From a virus: a stretch of DNA of 23,742 nt. Positions 1 to 7,846 of this stretch are shown here, one piece after another. Position 1 is the stretch's first letter. Every line of letters begins with the position of its first letter. Location of the stretch: positions 1 through 23,742 of the IMG/VR virus record IMGVR_UViG_3300032238_001186; one strand, given 5' to 3'. A program made the position numbers and the translations under genes. A model generated the notes under the pieces. It did not search any database. It saw only the letters and a program-made list of their open reading frames with translations, and was not told the DNA's origin.

Positions 1-459
1 AGTTGAAAAGTCATTTACAAATCTACGATGAATTTTAAGATGAACTTGAGCAGGATTAATGATTGCAAGTTGAACTACATCATAATCATAGGGAACTTTA
101 GAAAAGAAATCTTTCCAAGTAAATCCCCAATGTTTTACTGGATCCAAATCACAATCATCCTCCATAATTAAAGCACAAGGAGAATCAGAGTTCTCTAAGA
201 AGTGCTTGAGTGCCTTCAGGTGCGATGTTACACATCCTACCTCACCAGAAGACATCATATCAGGATAGCGTCCTTTGAGAATATCTCCTAAGTCTCTGTC
301 GCCCCTTCCATCATAGGCAGAGATGCGAGTATAATCTTCAATCTCCCAATACTTAAACTGACCTTCCATATATTCCGCTCTTTCTGGTTGTTCGTCCAGA
401 TTGACATAATAGATGGGAGGAAGTCCTTTGAGTTTATATGCTGCTTTGTTCTTATCCAT
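1..459 (-). CDS. Glycosyltransferase family 25 (LPS-type), partial
   Basis: The reading frame starts with ATG at 459 and stays open for 153 codons to the left edge, so the 3' end is missing. The product begins MDKNKAAYKLKGLPPIYYVN, followed by LDEQPERAEY, a SSGEVGC.TSHL segment near residues 70-81 and MEDDCDL near 99-105. The order 'YVINLD..PER', 'G(E)xGCxxSH' and 'ExDD' is the usual signature of GT25 LPS glycosyltransferases, which transfer a hexose (often galactose) onto LPS core or O-chain. The start overlaps the stop of the preceding GT4 gene by 8 bases (ATGGATAA), so it is probably translated by coupling. It is cytoplasmic, with no signal peptide. The family call is firm; donor and acceptor cannot be told. 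Confidence 0.85.
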   Translation of the reverse strand, partial: MDKNKAAYKLKGLPPIYYVNLDEQPERAEYMEGQFKYWEIEDYTRISAYDGRGDRDLGDILKGRYPDMMSSGEVGCVTSHLKALKHFLENSDSPCALIMEDDCDLDPVKHWGFTWKDFFSKVPYDYDVVQLAIINPAQVHLKIHRRFVNDFST

Positions 460-1396
460 TGATTACTTTATTAATGTTTGGAAGATAGTAATTTTCTAGT
501 ATTCTACACCATTCAAATTGTTTTGCATAGTCCAATATTTCATCTCTATGTTCAATTGAATATTTCCGATTCTCTTCAATACAATTCTCAATAAATTTTA
601 TATCTGAAATTTTATCTTCCGGTATAATTGTAATAAATTTTTTTGTGAAATCCAGATTTGCTGCTGCCCATTGACTAATCACCACACCCAATCCCGCAGC
701 AAATGCTTCCATACAAACTAATGGGTGTGCTTCTCCATCACTCAAAAGAACAAGATTGCCGTATTCAGTTAAGTTCTCGTAGAGATATTCTTTCTGCCAC
801 TCACCGAGATAATTTTTATTTGAATCAAATCTATGGTCTGAAATATTTCCAGCATACCAAAGAGAAGCAATATCTTGAAACAAGTGCTGCCTCTTACGAT
901 GATCAATCTTTGCAAGATAGATTGAAAGTTCCGAATTCTTTGGATTTTGAGAAACTTTGAAATTATTCAGTGCAACACCATTAGGATTTAGGTAAAGATT
1001 GTCTTCAGGAATTTCCGCAAGATAATTATAAATTACATTAATGTTTTCGGAAAGACCAAAAACATTTGGTTTAATTGCCTTAAACTGATCAAAGACTCTT
1101 TGACGATAACCACCCATCATTTCAGGACGTTCAATATATGCAAAGTGAGTTGTAACCGCACAAGGATATTGAATGTAAGGATAAAGACCTACCCAATCAT
1201 CATAATTGATATGAACAAAATCTGGACGATATTCATTGATCATTTGAATGATCTGATAAGGATCTTCCACATTAATGATCTGAACATCATGCCCCAGTTC
1301 ATTCAATGCCAACTTCATGTCCCAAATTAAACTTTCAACTGCACCCCAACCTACTGGAGGAATGGGAAGTGCAGGTCCAATAATACTAATTCGCAT
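452..1396 (-). CDS. GT4-like glycosyltransferase, copy 2 of a tandem pair
   Basis: A 314-residue GT-B fold glycosyltransferase. The N-terminus MRISIIGPALPIPPVGWGAV has the glycine-rich entry typical of GT4 enzymes, where the acceptor domain begins. The C-terminal donor half carries SDGEAHPLVCMEAFAAGLG near residues 220-238, matching the E-x7-E element that contacts the nucleotide sugar in GT4 retaining enzymes. It is shorter than typical GT4 proteins (about 350-400). It overlaps the upstream paralogue by 11 bases and the downstream GT25 gene by 8. The two neighbours share GWGAVESLIWD and NYLGEW motifs, so they arose by duplication. Sugar specificity is unknown. Confidence 0.8.
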   Translation of the reverse strand: MRISIIGPALPIPPVGWGAVESLIWDMKLALNELGHDVQIINVEDPYQIIQMINEYRPDFVHINYDDWVGLYPYIQYPCAVTTHFAYIERPEMMGGYRQRVFDQFKAIKPNVFGLSENINVIYNYLAEIPEDNLYLNPNGVALNNFKVSQNPKNSELSIYLAKIDHRKRQHLFQDIASLWYAGNISDHRFDSNKNYLGEWQKEYLYENLTEYGNLVLLSDGEAHPLVCMEAFAAGLGVVISQWAAANLDFTKKFITIIPEDKISDIKFIENCIEENRKYSIEHRDEILDYAKQFEWCRILENYYLPNINKVING

Positions 1397-2357
1397 TTAA
1401 CTTCTCAATATTTTGCACATAAAGTTTTACCAATCCTTCCCAAGAAAAATTATTCAGAGCAAATTCTCTAATATCATCTCGCATAGTAATTGAGATTTCA
1501 CGATTCTCTTTGATTTTTTCCTCCACAAAACAATTATCATTTAATTTATCATCGGGAATTACTGTAACATAGGGAAGATTATCTGGCAAATCGTGTGCAG
1601 CATATTTTGAAACTACCACTCCCAATCCACTAATCATTGCTTCCTTTACAACTAATGGAGTTCCATTTTCACCAACAGAAAGTAATACCATATTTGCATA
1701 TTCGGTAATATTATCATATATTTGTTTTTTTGTCCATTCTCCCAAATAATTTTTATTCACATCAAAATTATTGCAATCTCCAATAGGACCAACAAAATCA
1801 ATACTATCTATTGACTGATACAAAAATTGCATTTTTCTATTATCAATTTTACCAACATACAAAGATCTATCTGGTTTTAATACTTCTTTATTATAGGTAA
1901 AACTTTTATGATTTGCCCCATTCTCACATAAAATTAATTTACTCTCATCAGCACCAGCATTTTTAAATGTTTCATAATCTTTTTTAGAAACACAAAAAAT
2001 ATAATGCTTTTTATTTTTAATAATCCAATCAAAGGTTCGATCATATCCATCACGCTGATGCATATGTGGTTGATCAATATATGGGTAATGACTACTCATT
2101 GCTAGTTTTGGAATATTAGTTTCTTTCGAAATTATATCCATAATAGGATGAAAAACATCATAATGAAGATGTGCAAAATCATACGTATCTTCTTTTAGAT
2201 AAGATATTATTTCATCCCAATCTGGAGTATTGATAATTATACCTTCATGCCCCAATTCATCAAGTTCCAAAGCATAGTCCCAAATAAGACTTTCAACTGC
2301 ACCCCAACCATCGGGAGGAATATTCATAATACCTGGACCAATTAATGCTATTTTCAT
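1386..2357 (-). CDS. GT4-like glycosyltransferase, copy 1 of a tandem pair
   Basis: 323 residues, GT-B type. It begins MKIALIGPGIMNIPPDGWGA and carries the donor-binding stretch LSVGENGTPLVVKEAMISGL near residues 228-247. It shares with the next gene the N-terminal GWGAVESLIWD, the central KIDNRK/KIDHRK and the NYLGEW element, all in the same order. Its start overlaps the FkbM methyltransferase stop as ATGA (2354-2357), indicating translational coupling. It probably adds one sugar in the same glycan as its paralogue, with a diverged donor or acceptor. No membrane segment or signal peptide is visible. Confidence 0.8.
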   Translation of the reverse strand: MKIALIGPGIMNIPPDGWGAVESLIWDYALELDELGHEGIIINTPDWDEIISYLKEDTYDFAHLHYDVFHPIMDIISKETNIPKLAMSSHYPYIDQPHMHQRDGYDRTFDWIIKNKKHYIFCVSKKDYETFKNAGADESKLILCENGANHKSFTYNKEVLKPDRSLYVGKIDNRKMQFLYQSIDSIDFVGPIGDCNNFDVNKNYLGEWTKKQIYDNITEYANMVLLSVGENGTPLVVKEAMISGLGVVVSKYAAHDLPDNLPYVTVIPDDKLNDNCFVEEKIKENREISITMRDDIREFALNNFSWEGLVKLYVQNIEKLNAN

Positions 2358-3046
2358 TTCATTTTTTCCTTATATTTTTGCCGATATTCCTTAATTTGTT
2401 TTTCACATAATTCACAACTATCGTGCTTAACATTTGAAAATAAAACATCAATCTGATGAACTACACTTACTGGCAAGTCAACTCCAGGTCTAGACCAATG
2501 TTCTTCCAAAATTGCCATCGGATAAAATCCAATTTTTTTAACAAAATCAACGACATCTTCAATTTGAGGTGCTCCACAATTATAATTGGAAAAAGAACAT
2601 TCCAACAAAATATGTTTGGTTCTTTTTAAGGTTTCAAAAGATCCCTCAAGAATATCTCTTTCTGATCCTTGAGTATCAATTTTCAAAAGATCAACCCCTT
2701 CTGGATATAATTCACCTTCATCAAGAGTATGTGTTTCAACTTCAATTACAACACAATCATCATAAAACTTAGTATCTTCTTTATACAATGATGCTCCACA
2801 ACAAATATCATCATTTTTGTTTATGTAAAATTTTATATTTTCTCTTGTATCATTAGAAAGTGCAACAATAGCATAAGGATATCCAATCTCTGACAGTTTA
2901 TCTTCACAGTTAGGATTTGCTTCAATCATAGTGATATCAACCTTTGGACAAACTTGCCTCAAACTTTGAGCAAACCATCCTGTATTTGCTCCCACATCTA
3001 TAACTGTCTTTGGATTTACAAGTTCTCTAATAGCGTTAAAATTCAT
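2354..3046 (-). CDS. FkbM family SAM-dependent methyltransferase
   Basis: 230 residues. The motif I stretch VIDVGANTGWF (residues 15-25) is the FkbM form of the SAM-binding loop. TMIEANPNCEDKL supplies the acidic residue that holds the SAM ribose. LLKIDTQGSERDILEGS is the diagnostic FkbM post-motif region. The family mostly O-methylates sugars or polyketides. In this context a sugar hydroxyl of the phage-directed glycan is the likely acceptor. The C-terminus has a cysteine pair (CELCEK) followed by a lysine-rich tail, which is not part of the standard fold. A 33-nt gap separates it from the upstream SDR gene, one of the few spacers in the cluster. Confidence 0.88.
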   Translation of the reverse strand: MNFNAIRELVNPKTVIDVGANTGWFAQSLRQVCPKVDITMIEANPNCEDKLSEIGYPYAIVALSNDTRENIKFYINKNDDICCGASLYKEDTKFYDDCVVIEVETHTLDEGELYPEGVDLLKIDTQGSERDILEGSFETLKRTKHILLECSFSNYNCGAPQIEDVVDFVKKIGFYPMAILEEHWSRPGVDLPVSVVHQIDVLFSNVKHDSCELCEKQIKEYRQKYKEKMK

Positions 3047-3079
3047 AATTTTAAAATTTAGTGTTTAATATTTAAGGAC

Positions 3080-3916
3080 TCAATTATCTAAAGTTTTTTT
3101 GATAATTCGAATACCTTCAGTTAATGAGATTTTTGGTGCCCAACCCAACAGATCTTGTGCTCTGCTAGGATCGATTACAACATGAATAGCAGGATTTAGA
3201 CACTCTTTTAAATCAAGTTTTACATCTCCAATATTATTTTTTAACAGATTGAGTAAATGTTTTAATGAATAACTATTTCCATCACCAATCAAAAATGTAT
3301 CACTTGAATTGTAACTAATAGACGAAAGCACTGAAGACACCACATCATCAAGATGAATCCAATCATAACTACTATTTTGATTAGAATATACTTGCATTAT
3401 TGAATTGTTTCTAAAACAACTAACATACTTGTCAATAAATCCATTTACTCTATCTAAAGAGACATCACCACCATAAACATTTGTCACTCTCAAAACAATA
3501 AATTTTGCTTTGGTATTTTGAGTTAGAATATTCCCATAATTTTCCAAAAGTAATTTATGTGCCCCATGAATTGTTTTAGGAAATGGGATACTTTGTTCAT
3601 TTTGAATTTTTTTATAATAAGACCAATGAAGATCTCCACAAGAAGATAGTAGGATTATTCTTCCGTTAGGATTTTTATTTAAAAATTTCTTGAATAATTC
3701 CAATGAAAGATTAACATCTCTCATATAAAGTTCCACAGAAGAATCAATGGTATACCTAGTATTTGAAGAAGATGCTAAATGAATTAGTGTTGCATCTTCA
3801 TGAACATCAAATTCAATTTCATCTAGATTATCTCTGTAAGAAATCGAAGTAAATTTTGTAAAATTTTTTTTAAGAGATCTCCCAATTAAACCATTAGATC
3901 CTGTTACATAAATCAT
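3080..3916 (-). CDS. Extended SDR (NAD-dependent sugar epimerase/dehydratase) with His in place of catalytic Tyr
   Basis: 278 residues of the extended short-chain dehydrogenase/reductase family. The Rossmann glycine motif VTGSNGLIG is at residues 4-12, the LLSSCG strand near 89-94, and RVTNVYGG and YDWIHLDDV further on, all normal for nucleotide-sugar epimerases. The active-site YxxxK is written here as HGAHK (residues 117-121). The Lys is kept but the Tyr position is His, encoded by CAT (3568-3566), one base from TAT. Tyr is the general acid/base of these enzymes, so the protein may be inactive, altered, or use another residue. ATGA overlaps join it to the upstream glycosyltransferase. The substrate is not deducible. 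Confidence 0.82.
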   Translation of the reverse strand: MIYVTGSNGLIGRSLKKNFTKFTSISYRDNLDEIEFDVHEDATLIHLASSSNTRYTIDSSVELYMRDVNLSLELFKKFLNKNPNGRIILLSSCGDLHWSYYKKIQNEQSIPFPKTIHGAHKLLLENYGNILTQNTKAKFIVLRVTNVYGGDVSLDRVNGFIDKYVSCFRNNSIMQVYSNQNSSYDWIHLDDVVSSVLSSISYNSSDTFLIGDGNSYSLKHLLNLLKNNIGDVKLDLKECLNPAIHVVIDPSRAQDLLGWAPKISLTEGIRIIKKTLDN

Positions 3917-4767
3917 AGTTGATATGCCTCAGAAATAATTTTTAGAACTTCCTTGGAATAATCAATATCTAAAGGATCATTGCCATGGACCATACGATGT
4001 TTGTGAAAATTACAATGAACAAAAATTACAGGGTTGTAGTCCTCATCAAAAATATTTTTACCTACTAAAGTACCATCATCATCAATCTCCAAGTCCATAC
4101 TAATACCATTTCCTTTTGGACAAACATTAAGAGATCCGCCCAAATTTACAATATTATCTTTAAAAATAGAACTAAAGAAAAATTCATCCGTTAATGATGA
4201 TATTTCACCGTCATGAGTATCATTAAAATCATCATAACATTTAACAACCTTTTCAAATAATTTTCTATTCTCAGCAGTATTCTTAAAAAGAAAAACACCA
4301 CCAGCATAGTATGGAGTATTTAATGTTGTTTTTAAATTCTCCAGAGTTTGAACAAAAACTTGTCTATCCTGGACAGGAGTTGCCATATTATAGTAATGAT
4401 TAAAAGTAGGAACCCACCAGTGTTGAGCAGATCCAGCCTTATCTCCAATTATATCAAAAATATCTTCAAAAAAGTCATTAATTAAAACTGTGTCACAATC
4501 AAAATAAACCGCATACTCAGTATCAATTTCCAATGCTTTAACATATTTTTCTCGCCAATAAAGATATCCAATATCTTTTTTTAACGTATTTTGCTGATCA
4601 CGACAATCAACAGTTTCGGAATATTTGTTTTCAAATTTTCCACCAAAATCAAAAACTTTAATTTTAGATAAAGGAATTTTTTTATGAATAGATTCTACTG
4701 CCAGTTTAGTTGCATCATAAAAATGATCCGATCCGCCCATTACAGTATAAAAAGTTATGTCTTTCAT
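3913..4767 (-). CDS. GT-A glycosyltransferase (GT8-like)
   Basis: 284 residues. AVYFDCDTVLINDFF (residues 86-100) contains the DxD metal/nucleotide-sugar motif DCD at 90-92 followed by a hydrophobic turn, as in GT8-type galactosyl/glucosyl transferases. TPYYAGGVFLFKN near the middle matches the second conserved region of that clan (N/A-G-G-hydrophobic), and a C-terminal FVHCNFHKHRMVHG holds histidines suited to metal binding. The start overlaps the upstream stop as ATGA (4764-4767). The GT-A fold call is reasonably secure. The GT8 assignment is tentative, and the transferred sugar is unknown. Confidence 0.7.
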   Translation of the reverse strand: MKDITFYTVMGGSDHFYDATKLAVESIHKKIPLSKIKVFDFGGKFENKYSETVDCRDQQNTLKKDIGYLYWREKYVKALEIDTEYAVYFDCDTVLINDFFEDIFDIIGDKAGSAQHWWVPTFNHYYNMATPVQDRQVFVQTLENLKTTLNTPYYAGGVFLFKNTAENRKLFEKVVKCYDDFNDTHDGEISSLTDEFFFSSIFKDNIVNLGGSLNVCPKGNGISMDLEIDDDGTLVGKNIFDEDYNPVIFVHCNFHKHRMVHGNDPLDIDYSKEVLKIISEAYQL

Positions 4768-5765
4768 ACTTCATTATTATACACTTTAAGAATTGAACCG
4801 CAACGATTCAAATATGTATGATGATCACGAACTACATTCATTTGATGCTCTATGAGATCATAGTTAGTAATATTTGCTTCAGTGTCAAAGAACAAATCAT
4901 AGGTGTTACTATTATACACAATGTCACCATCAAATAGATCACTGACAATTTTAGAGTTAGTCATCCCCACTTGACCATAACTAATATTCTTAAAAACACG
5001 GCAGGGAATATATCCAGTTTTTAAATGATTACATCCAGTATCTGGATTATCATCACCCAGTCCAACACCACGAATATCGGGAGCAACATAGGATTCTTGT
5101 ACCAACCTTTTATTTTCTTCCCAGGAGAGAGGATTACGCCAAGGATCACTATGAATAAACTCCACACCAGCAGAAGCACATGCTCTAGCAAAAGGTTGAA
5201 TTTGATTAATGTTGGATGATGAAATGCTTCCAACATAATAAGACTTTCTCTGCCTTGGAATTTTCATATCATTATAATTAAATTCGTCTGGAAGTAAATC
5301 CGTTGCCCAACTTAAATAAATTGCTTCATATTCACGACGATCCTTTACCAATTGCGAATTTAAACCATCTGTAGATGCAGTCTTTTGATAATATTCACAT
5401 GCCCCAATCTTGATTGGATTTTCCTCAGAAAAAACATATGAATAATTGACATCATTTAACTCCTTTACATTATATCTAATATCAACAAGTCTAACTCCTT
5501 TATCAAGATACTTGTAAGGATCTTTACAACAATGAACAAAATACGTTGAAGAATCTACAATAGGTAAATTTGCATCATCAAACCCTTCAGTAATAATCAA
5601 ACTATTGCCATAATCAAAATCAGTAGGATCTGGATATTCTTTATTGTTAAACCAATGAACATCACATCCCATATGTTCAAATCCTTTTTTAAACCCACCA
5701 TGAATGTATGAGTGAGTATGTGAGTGTAAGGGATGTCCCCAAATAATAATTTTTTGTTTAGACAT
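4764..5765 (-). CDS. Putative GT-B glycosyltransferase-like protein
   Basis: I place the start at the ATG at 5765 (protein MSKQKIIIWGHP, 333 residues). A TTG at 5777 in the same frame is possible, but the ATG has a GGA 7 nt upstream. Visible features are an N-terminal IIIWGHPLHSHTHSYIHGGF segment, a central YYVGSISSSN strand-turn, and late GYIPCRVFKNISYGQVGMTN. The last resembles the donor-site region of GT-B enzymes, in which a substrate-linked domain follows 'R.FE..A.G'. No family assignment can be made from sight alone. It is separated by 28 nt from the WcbI-like gene and coupled by ATGA to the GT8-like gene. Function as a glycosyltransferase is inference from context and fold hints. Confidence 0.5.
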   Translation of the reverse strand: MSKQKIIIWGHPLHSHTHSYIHGGFKKGFEHMGCDVHWFNNKEYPDPTDFDYGNSLIITEGFDDANLPIVDSSTYFVHCCKDPYKYLDKGVRLVDIRYNVKELNDVNYSYVFSEENPIKIGACEYYQKTASTDGLNSQLVKDRREYEAIYLSWATDLLPDEFNYNDMKIPRQRKSYYVGSISSSNINQIQPFARACASAGVEFIHSDPWRNPLSWEENKRLVQESYVAPDIRGVGLGDDNPDTGCNHLKTGYIPCRVFKNISYGQVGMTNSKIVSDLFDGDIVYNSNTYDLFFDTEANITNYDLIEHQMNVVRDHHTYLNRCGSILKVYNNEV

Positions 5766-5793
5766 AAAAAAATCCAATTAATTTTATCGTTTA

Positions 5794-6633
5794 TTAAATT
5801 CCATTATAACATGGATGATTTGTTTCCAAATAATTTTTAATTCTTTGAATATAAAAATTATCAGAGTTTTCTAAATATTCTTTTCCATAATTTAAATTAT
5901 AGTCTATAATAGAAGATTTATGCAAGGGAAACATGCAAGTAGATGAATTATATGTCGTATCCTCTAATTTTCTATCATTAATACCTTCAATCACATTATC
6001 CGATAACTTTTCCATATTCAATTTTTCTAGAATTTGATTTGCAATATTGAGAAATATTATACTTGTCGGATGGTGAGGTATTAGAAAGAAAAGATTGTCT
6101 TTTAAATTTTTTTCAATAAACTCAGAAACTTTAACATCGGTTATAGTTTCCTTTTGTTTTAAAATATTAATACTACTCTCAAATCTTTTTTTATATTTCC
6201 AATCAATTTTATTTTCTAAAAACAAAGAAATAATTTCATTATAACTTATTCCTTGAGAAACTAATTCATCAATAACTTCTCCACCCCACCATCTATTTTC
6301 ATTTTGTTTTGTTTGGACTATTGGCCACATTGCAGAAGAATACACATAAGGAAATGAAATTTTTATGCAAGAATCTTTTACATAATAACCTATTGATCCA
6401 TGAACATTGGGATCTGTTGAATAGCATCCATGAACAGGTCTGAGTGGTTGATAAACAAATAAGTCCGATGATTCCACATCAAACATTGGAATTGAAGATT
6501 TATTCGAAATCAATTCCCAATTTGCATATATCTTTGTTTCATAAGTTTGAGAAAATTCTTCACTTTTTAAAAGATAGTGTATTACTCCACCAGTCTGGCA
6601 ATTTCCAATAAAAAGTGCCTTTAATTTATTCAT
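5794..6633 (-). CDS. WcbI-like polysaccharide biosynthesis protein
   Basis: Start chosen at ATG 6633, giving MNKLKALFIGNCQTGG (279 residues). It overlaps the upstream stop by 8 bases (ATGAATAA), the same pattern as at 452-459. A start 15 codons earlier would overlap the upstream gene by more than 50 bases. The N-terminal GNCQ motif (residues 10-13) after a hydrophobic strand is characteristic of WcbI family capsule proteins, which have an SGNH-hydrolase-like fold and are proposed to act as acetyltransferases on capsular sugars. Further support is the early VYQPLR segment and FFLIPHHPTS. The exact reaction is unproven even in the type member. Here it may acylate the glycan. Confidence 0.7.
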   Translation of the reverse strand: MNKLKALFIGNCQTGGVIHYLLKSEEFSQTYETKIYANWELISNKSSIPMFDVESSDLFVYQPLRPVHGCYSTDPNVHGSIGYYVKDSCIKISFPYVYSSAMWPIVQTKQNENRWWGGEVIDELVSQGISYNEIISLFLENKIDWKYKKRFESSINILKQKETITDVKVSEFIEKNLKDNLFFLIPHHPTSIIFLNIANQILEKLNMEKLSDNVIEGINDRKLEDTTYNSSTCMFPLHKSSIIDYNLNYGKEYLENSDNFYIQRIKNYLETNHPCYNGI

Positions 6634-7360
6634 AAAAATATCCAAAATGCTTATAATGTTCTTTATAATGATGCACAATTAGATATTTGGGATCCATCCA
6701 ATTAGGATTAGATACAGTTTCTGTGAAATAAGGATTTACAGTATATTCCTTTCTACAAAGATAAAAATAAACAGTCATCCAAATATCCACCCATCCAATA
6801 TTACCATATAAATTTTTCTTAATGTAATCAAATTCTTCATCAAATATTTTTGTTATTCTATCATAGTTTTCAACAAAAGTCTTTGTTTTAAAAATTGATC
6901 CGCCGGGAATTCCATACCAATTATTGTAAAATTTAGCATCATATTTTTCAGTGAGATAATCAATCATTTTTTGATCCATAACGTTACCTGGAATATACAA
7001 TCCAGAAAATTCAACATCATCATGAATGTCAATGTTTCCTTTAACCAAAACATCATCTTCCATCATCATAATATGATCAGACTCGGCAACAGTACATGCC
7101 AAATAAAATCTATGTAACCATTCCAGAACCTCATCCTTTTCCATCCCATAAATTCCGGATGGATGATTTTCATCTCTTAGTCCAAGATTCCAATTTGAAT
7201 GGTGATAATGACAATTATATTTTTCTGCAATATCTGAAAAATCTTCACCACCATCAGAAACTAAAAAATAAGGGCCATCATTATATTTCCTAAAATTTTT
7301 AACTGCCTCTTCTGTTGCTTTTCTATTTTTGAAACCCTGATGATATACTGCTAAAGTCAT
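6626..7360 (-). CDS. GT-A glycosyltransferase with MEDD motif
   Basis: 244 residues. The N-terminal TLAVYHQGFKNRKATEEAVK and PYFLVSDGG match the beta-alpha start of GT-A enzymes. HIMMMEDDVLVKGNI (EDD at 101-103) is the DxD-type metal motif. IPGGSIFKTKTF resembles the acceptor-side loop, and a WVDIWMT segment follows. It could be a GT2-related inverting enzyme, but no close family is recognised. It is coupled to the phosphodiesterase gene by ATGA and to the WcbI-like gene by an 8-base overlap. There is no membrane anchor, so it probably works on soluble or membrane-face acceptors in the cytoplasm. Confidence 0.7.
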   Translation of the reverse strand: MTLAVYHQGFKNRKATEEAVKNFRKYNDGPYFLVSDGGEDFSDIAEKYNCHYHHSNWNLGLRDENHPSGIYGMEKDEVLEWLHRFYLACTVAESDHIMMMEDDVLVKGNIDIHDDVEFSGLYIPGNVMDQKMIDYLTEKYDAKFYNNWYGIPGGSIFKTKTFVENYDRITKIFDEEFDYIKKNLYGNIGWVDIWMTVYFYLCRKEYTVNPYFTETVSNPNWMDPKYLIVHHYKEHYKHFGYFYE

Positions 7361-7845
7361 ATAATTATACCCGATTTAAATAACTCATTGTAATGAATTG
7401 GTTTATCAGTGCAAATGCCATAACTGTTTTTCATATAGTCAATTCCATGAGGAAAAGTATAAAGTGAAATATTTTCTGGCAAAACTATCACAGAGTTTGG
7501 ATATGGATATTGACCAACCAAAACCCACCCAATACCTTTACTAGTCAATGTGTAACGATCAGTTTCATGCCAAAAATAGTTAAATGCGGTTTTAGAAAAT
7601 TCAGAAAGTGCTTCTAAATTTTTGCAATGAACCCACAAATTTTCTCTATATTGACTTAACCAATACAAACTGACAACATATTGTGGTTCATCATGCCCCA
7701 AATAAAAGCACTTATCCCCACTATCATAACGCACATCAATCTCTACATCAAATCCTTGAGATAATGCTTCTTCAATATATTCTGGACTATTTTCTCTAAG
7801 TGGATTTGGTCCACTGAGATTTCCACGATGAGCAATAATTTTCAT
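7357..7845 (-). CDS. Short GDPD-superfamily phosphodiesterase
   Basis: Start placed at ATG 7845, with a good ribosome site GGAG 7 nt upstream that lies in the last codons of the RuBisCO-like gene. The product is 162 residues. MKIIAHRG, then REN, DVEIDVR and YLGHDEP, give the glycerophosphodiester phosphodiesterase active-site set (His6-Arg7, Glu19-Asn20, Glu36, Asp38, His50-Asp51) in correct order. Usual GDPDs have about 240-330 residues, so this is a compact form lacking much of the C-terminal half of the barrel. It begins one base after the RuBisCO-like stop and overlaps the next gene by ATGA. It may hydrolyse a glycerophospho- or sugar-phosphodiester made in this cluster; the substrate is inference. 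Confidence 0.75.
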   Translation of the reverse strand: MKIIAHRGNLSGPNPLRENSPEYIEEALSQGFDVEIDVRYDSGDKCFYLGHDEPQYVVSLYWLSQYRENLWVHCKNLEALSEFSKTAFNYFWHETDRYTLTSKGIGWVLVGQYPYPNSVIVLPENISLYTFPHGIDYMKNSYGICTDKPIHYNELFKSGIII

Positions 7846-7846
7846 A

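Noticed and set aside
4764-5777. Longer start of the GT-B-like gene at TTG 5777
   Set aside because: ATG 5765 has a better-placed GGA and is the usual start type in this cluster.
5799-5812. TATAAT on the minus strand at the end of the WcbI-like gene
   Set aside because: No acceptable -35 at 16-18 nt; AT-rich DNA makes such boxes common.
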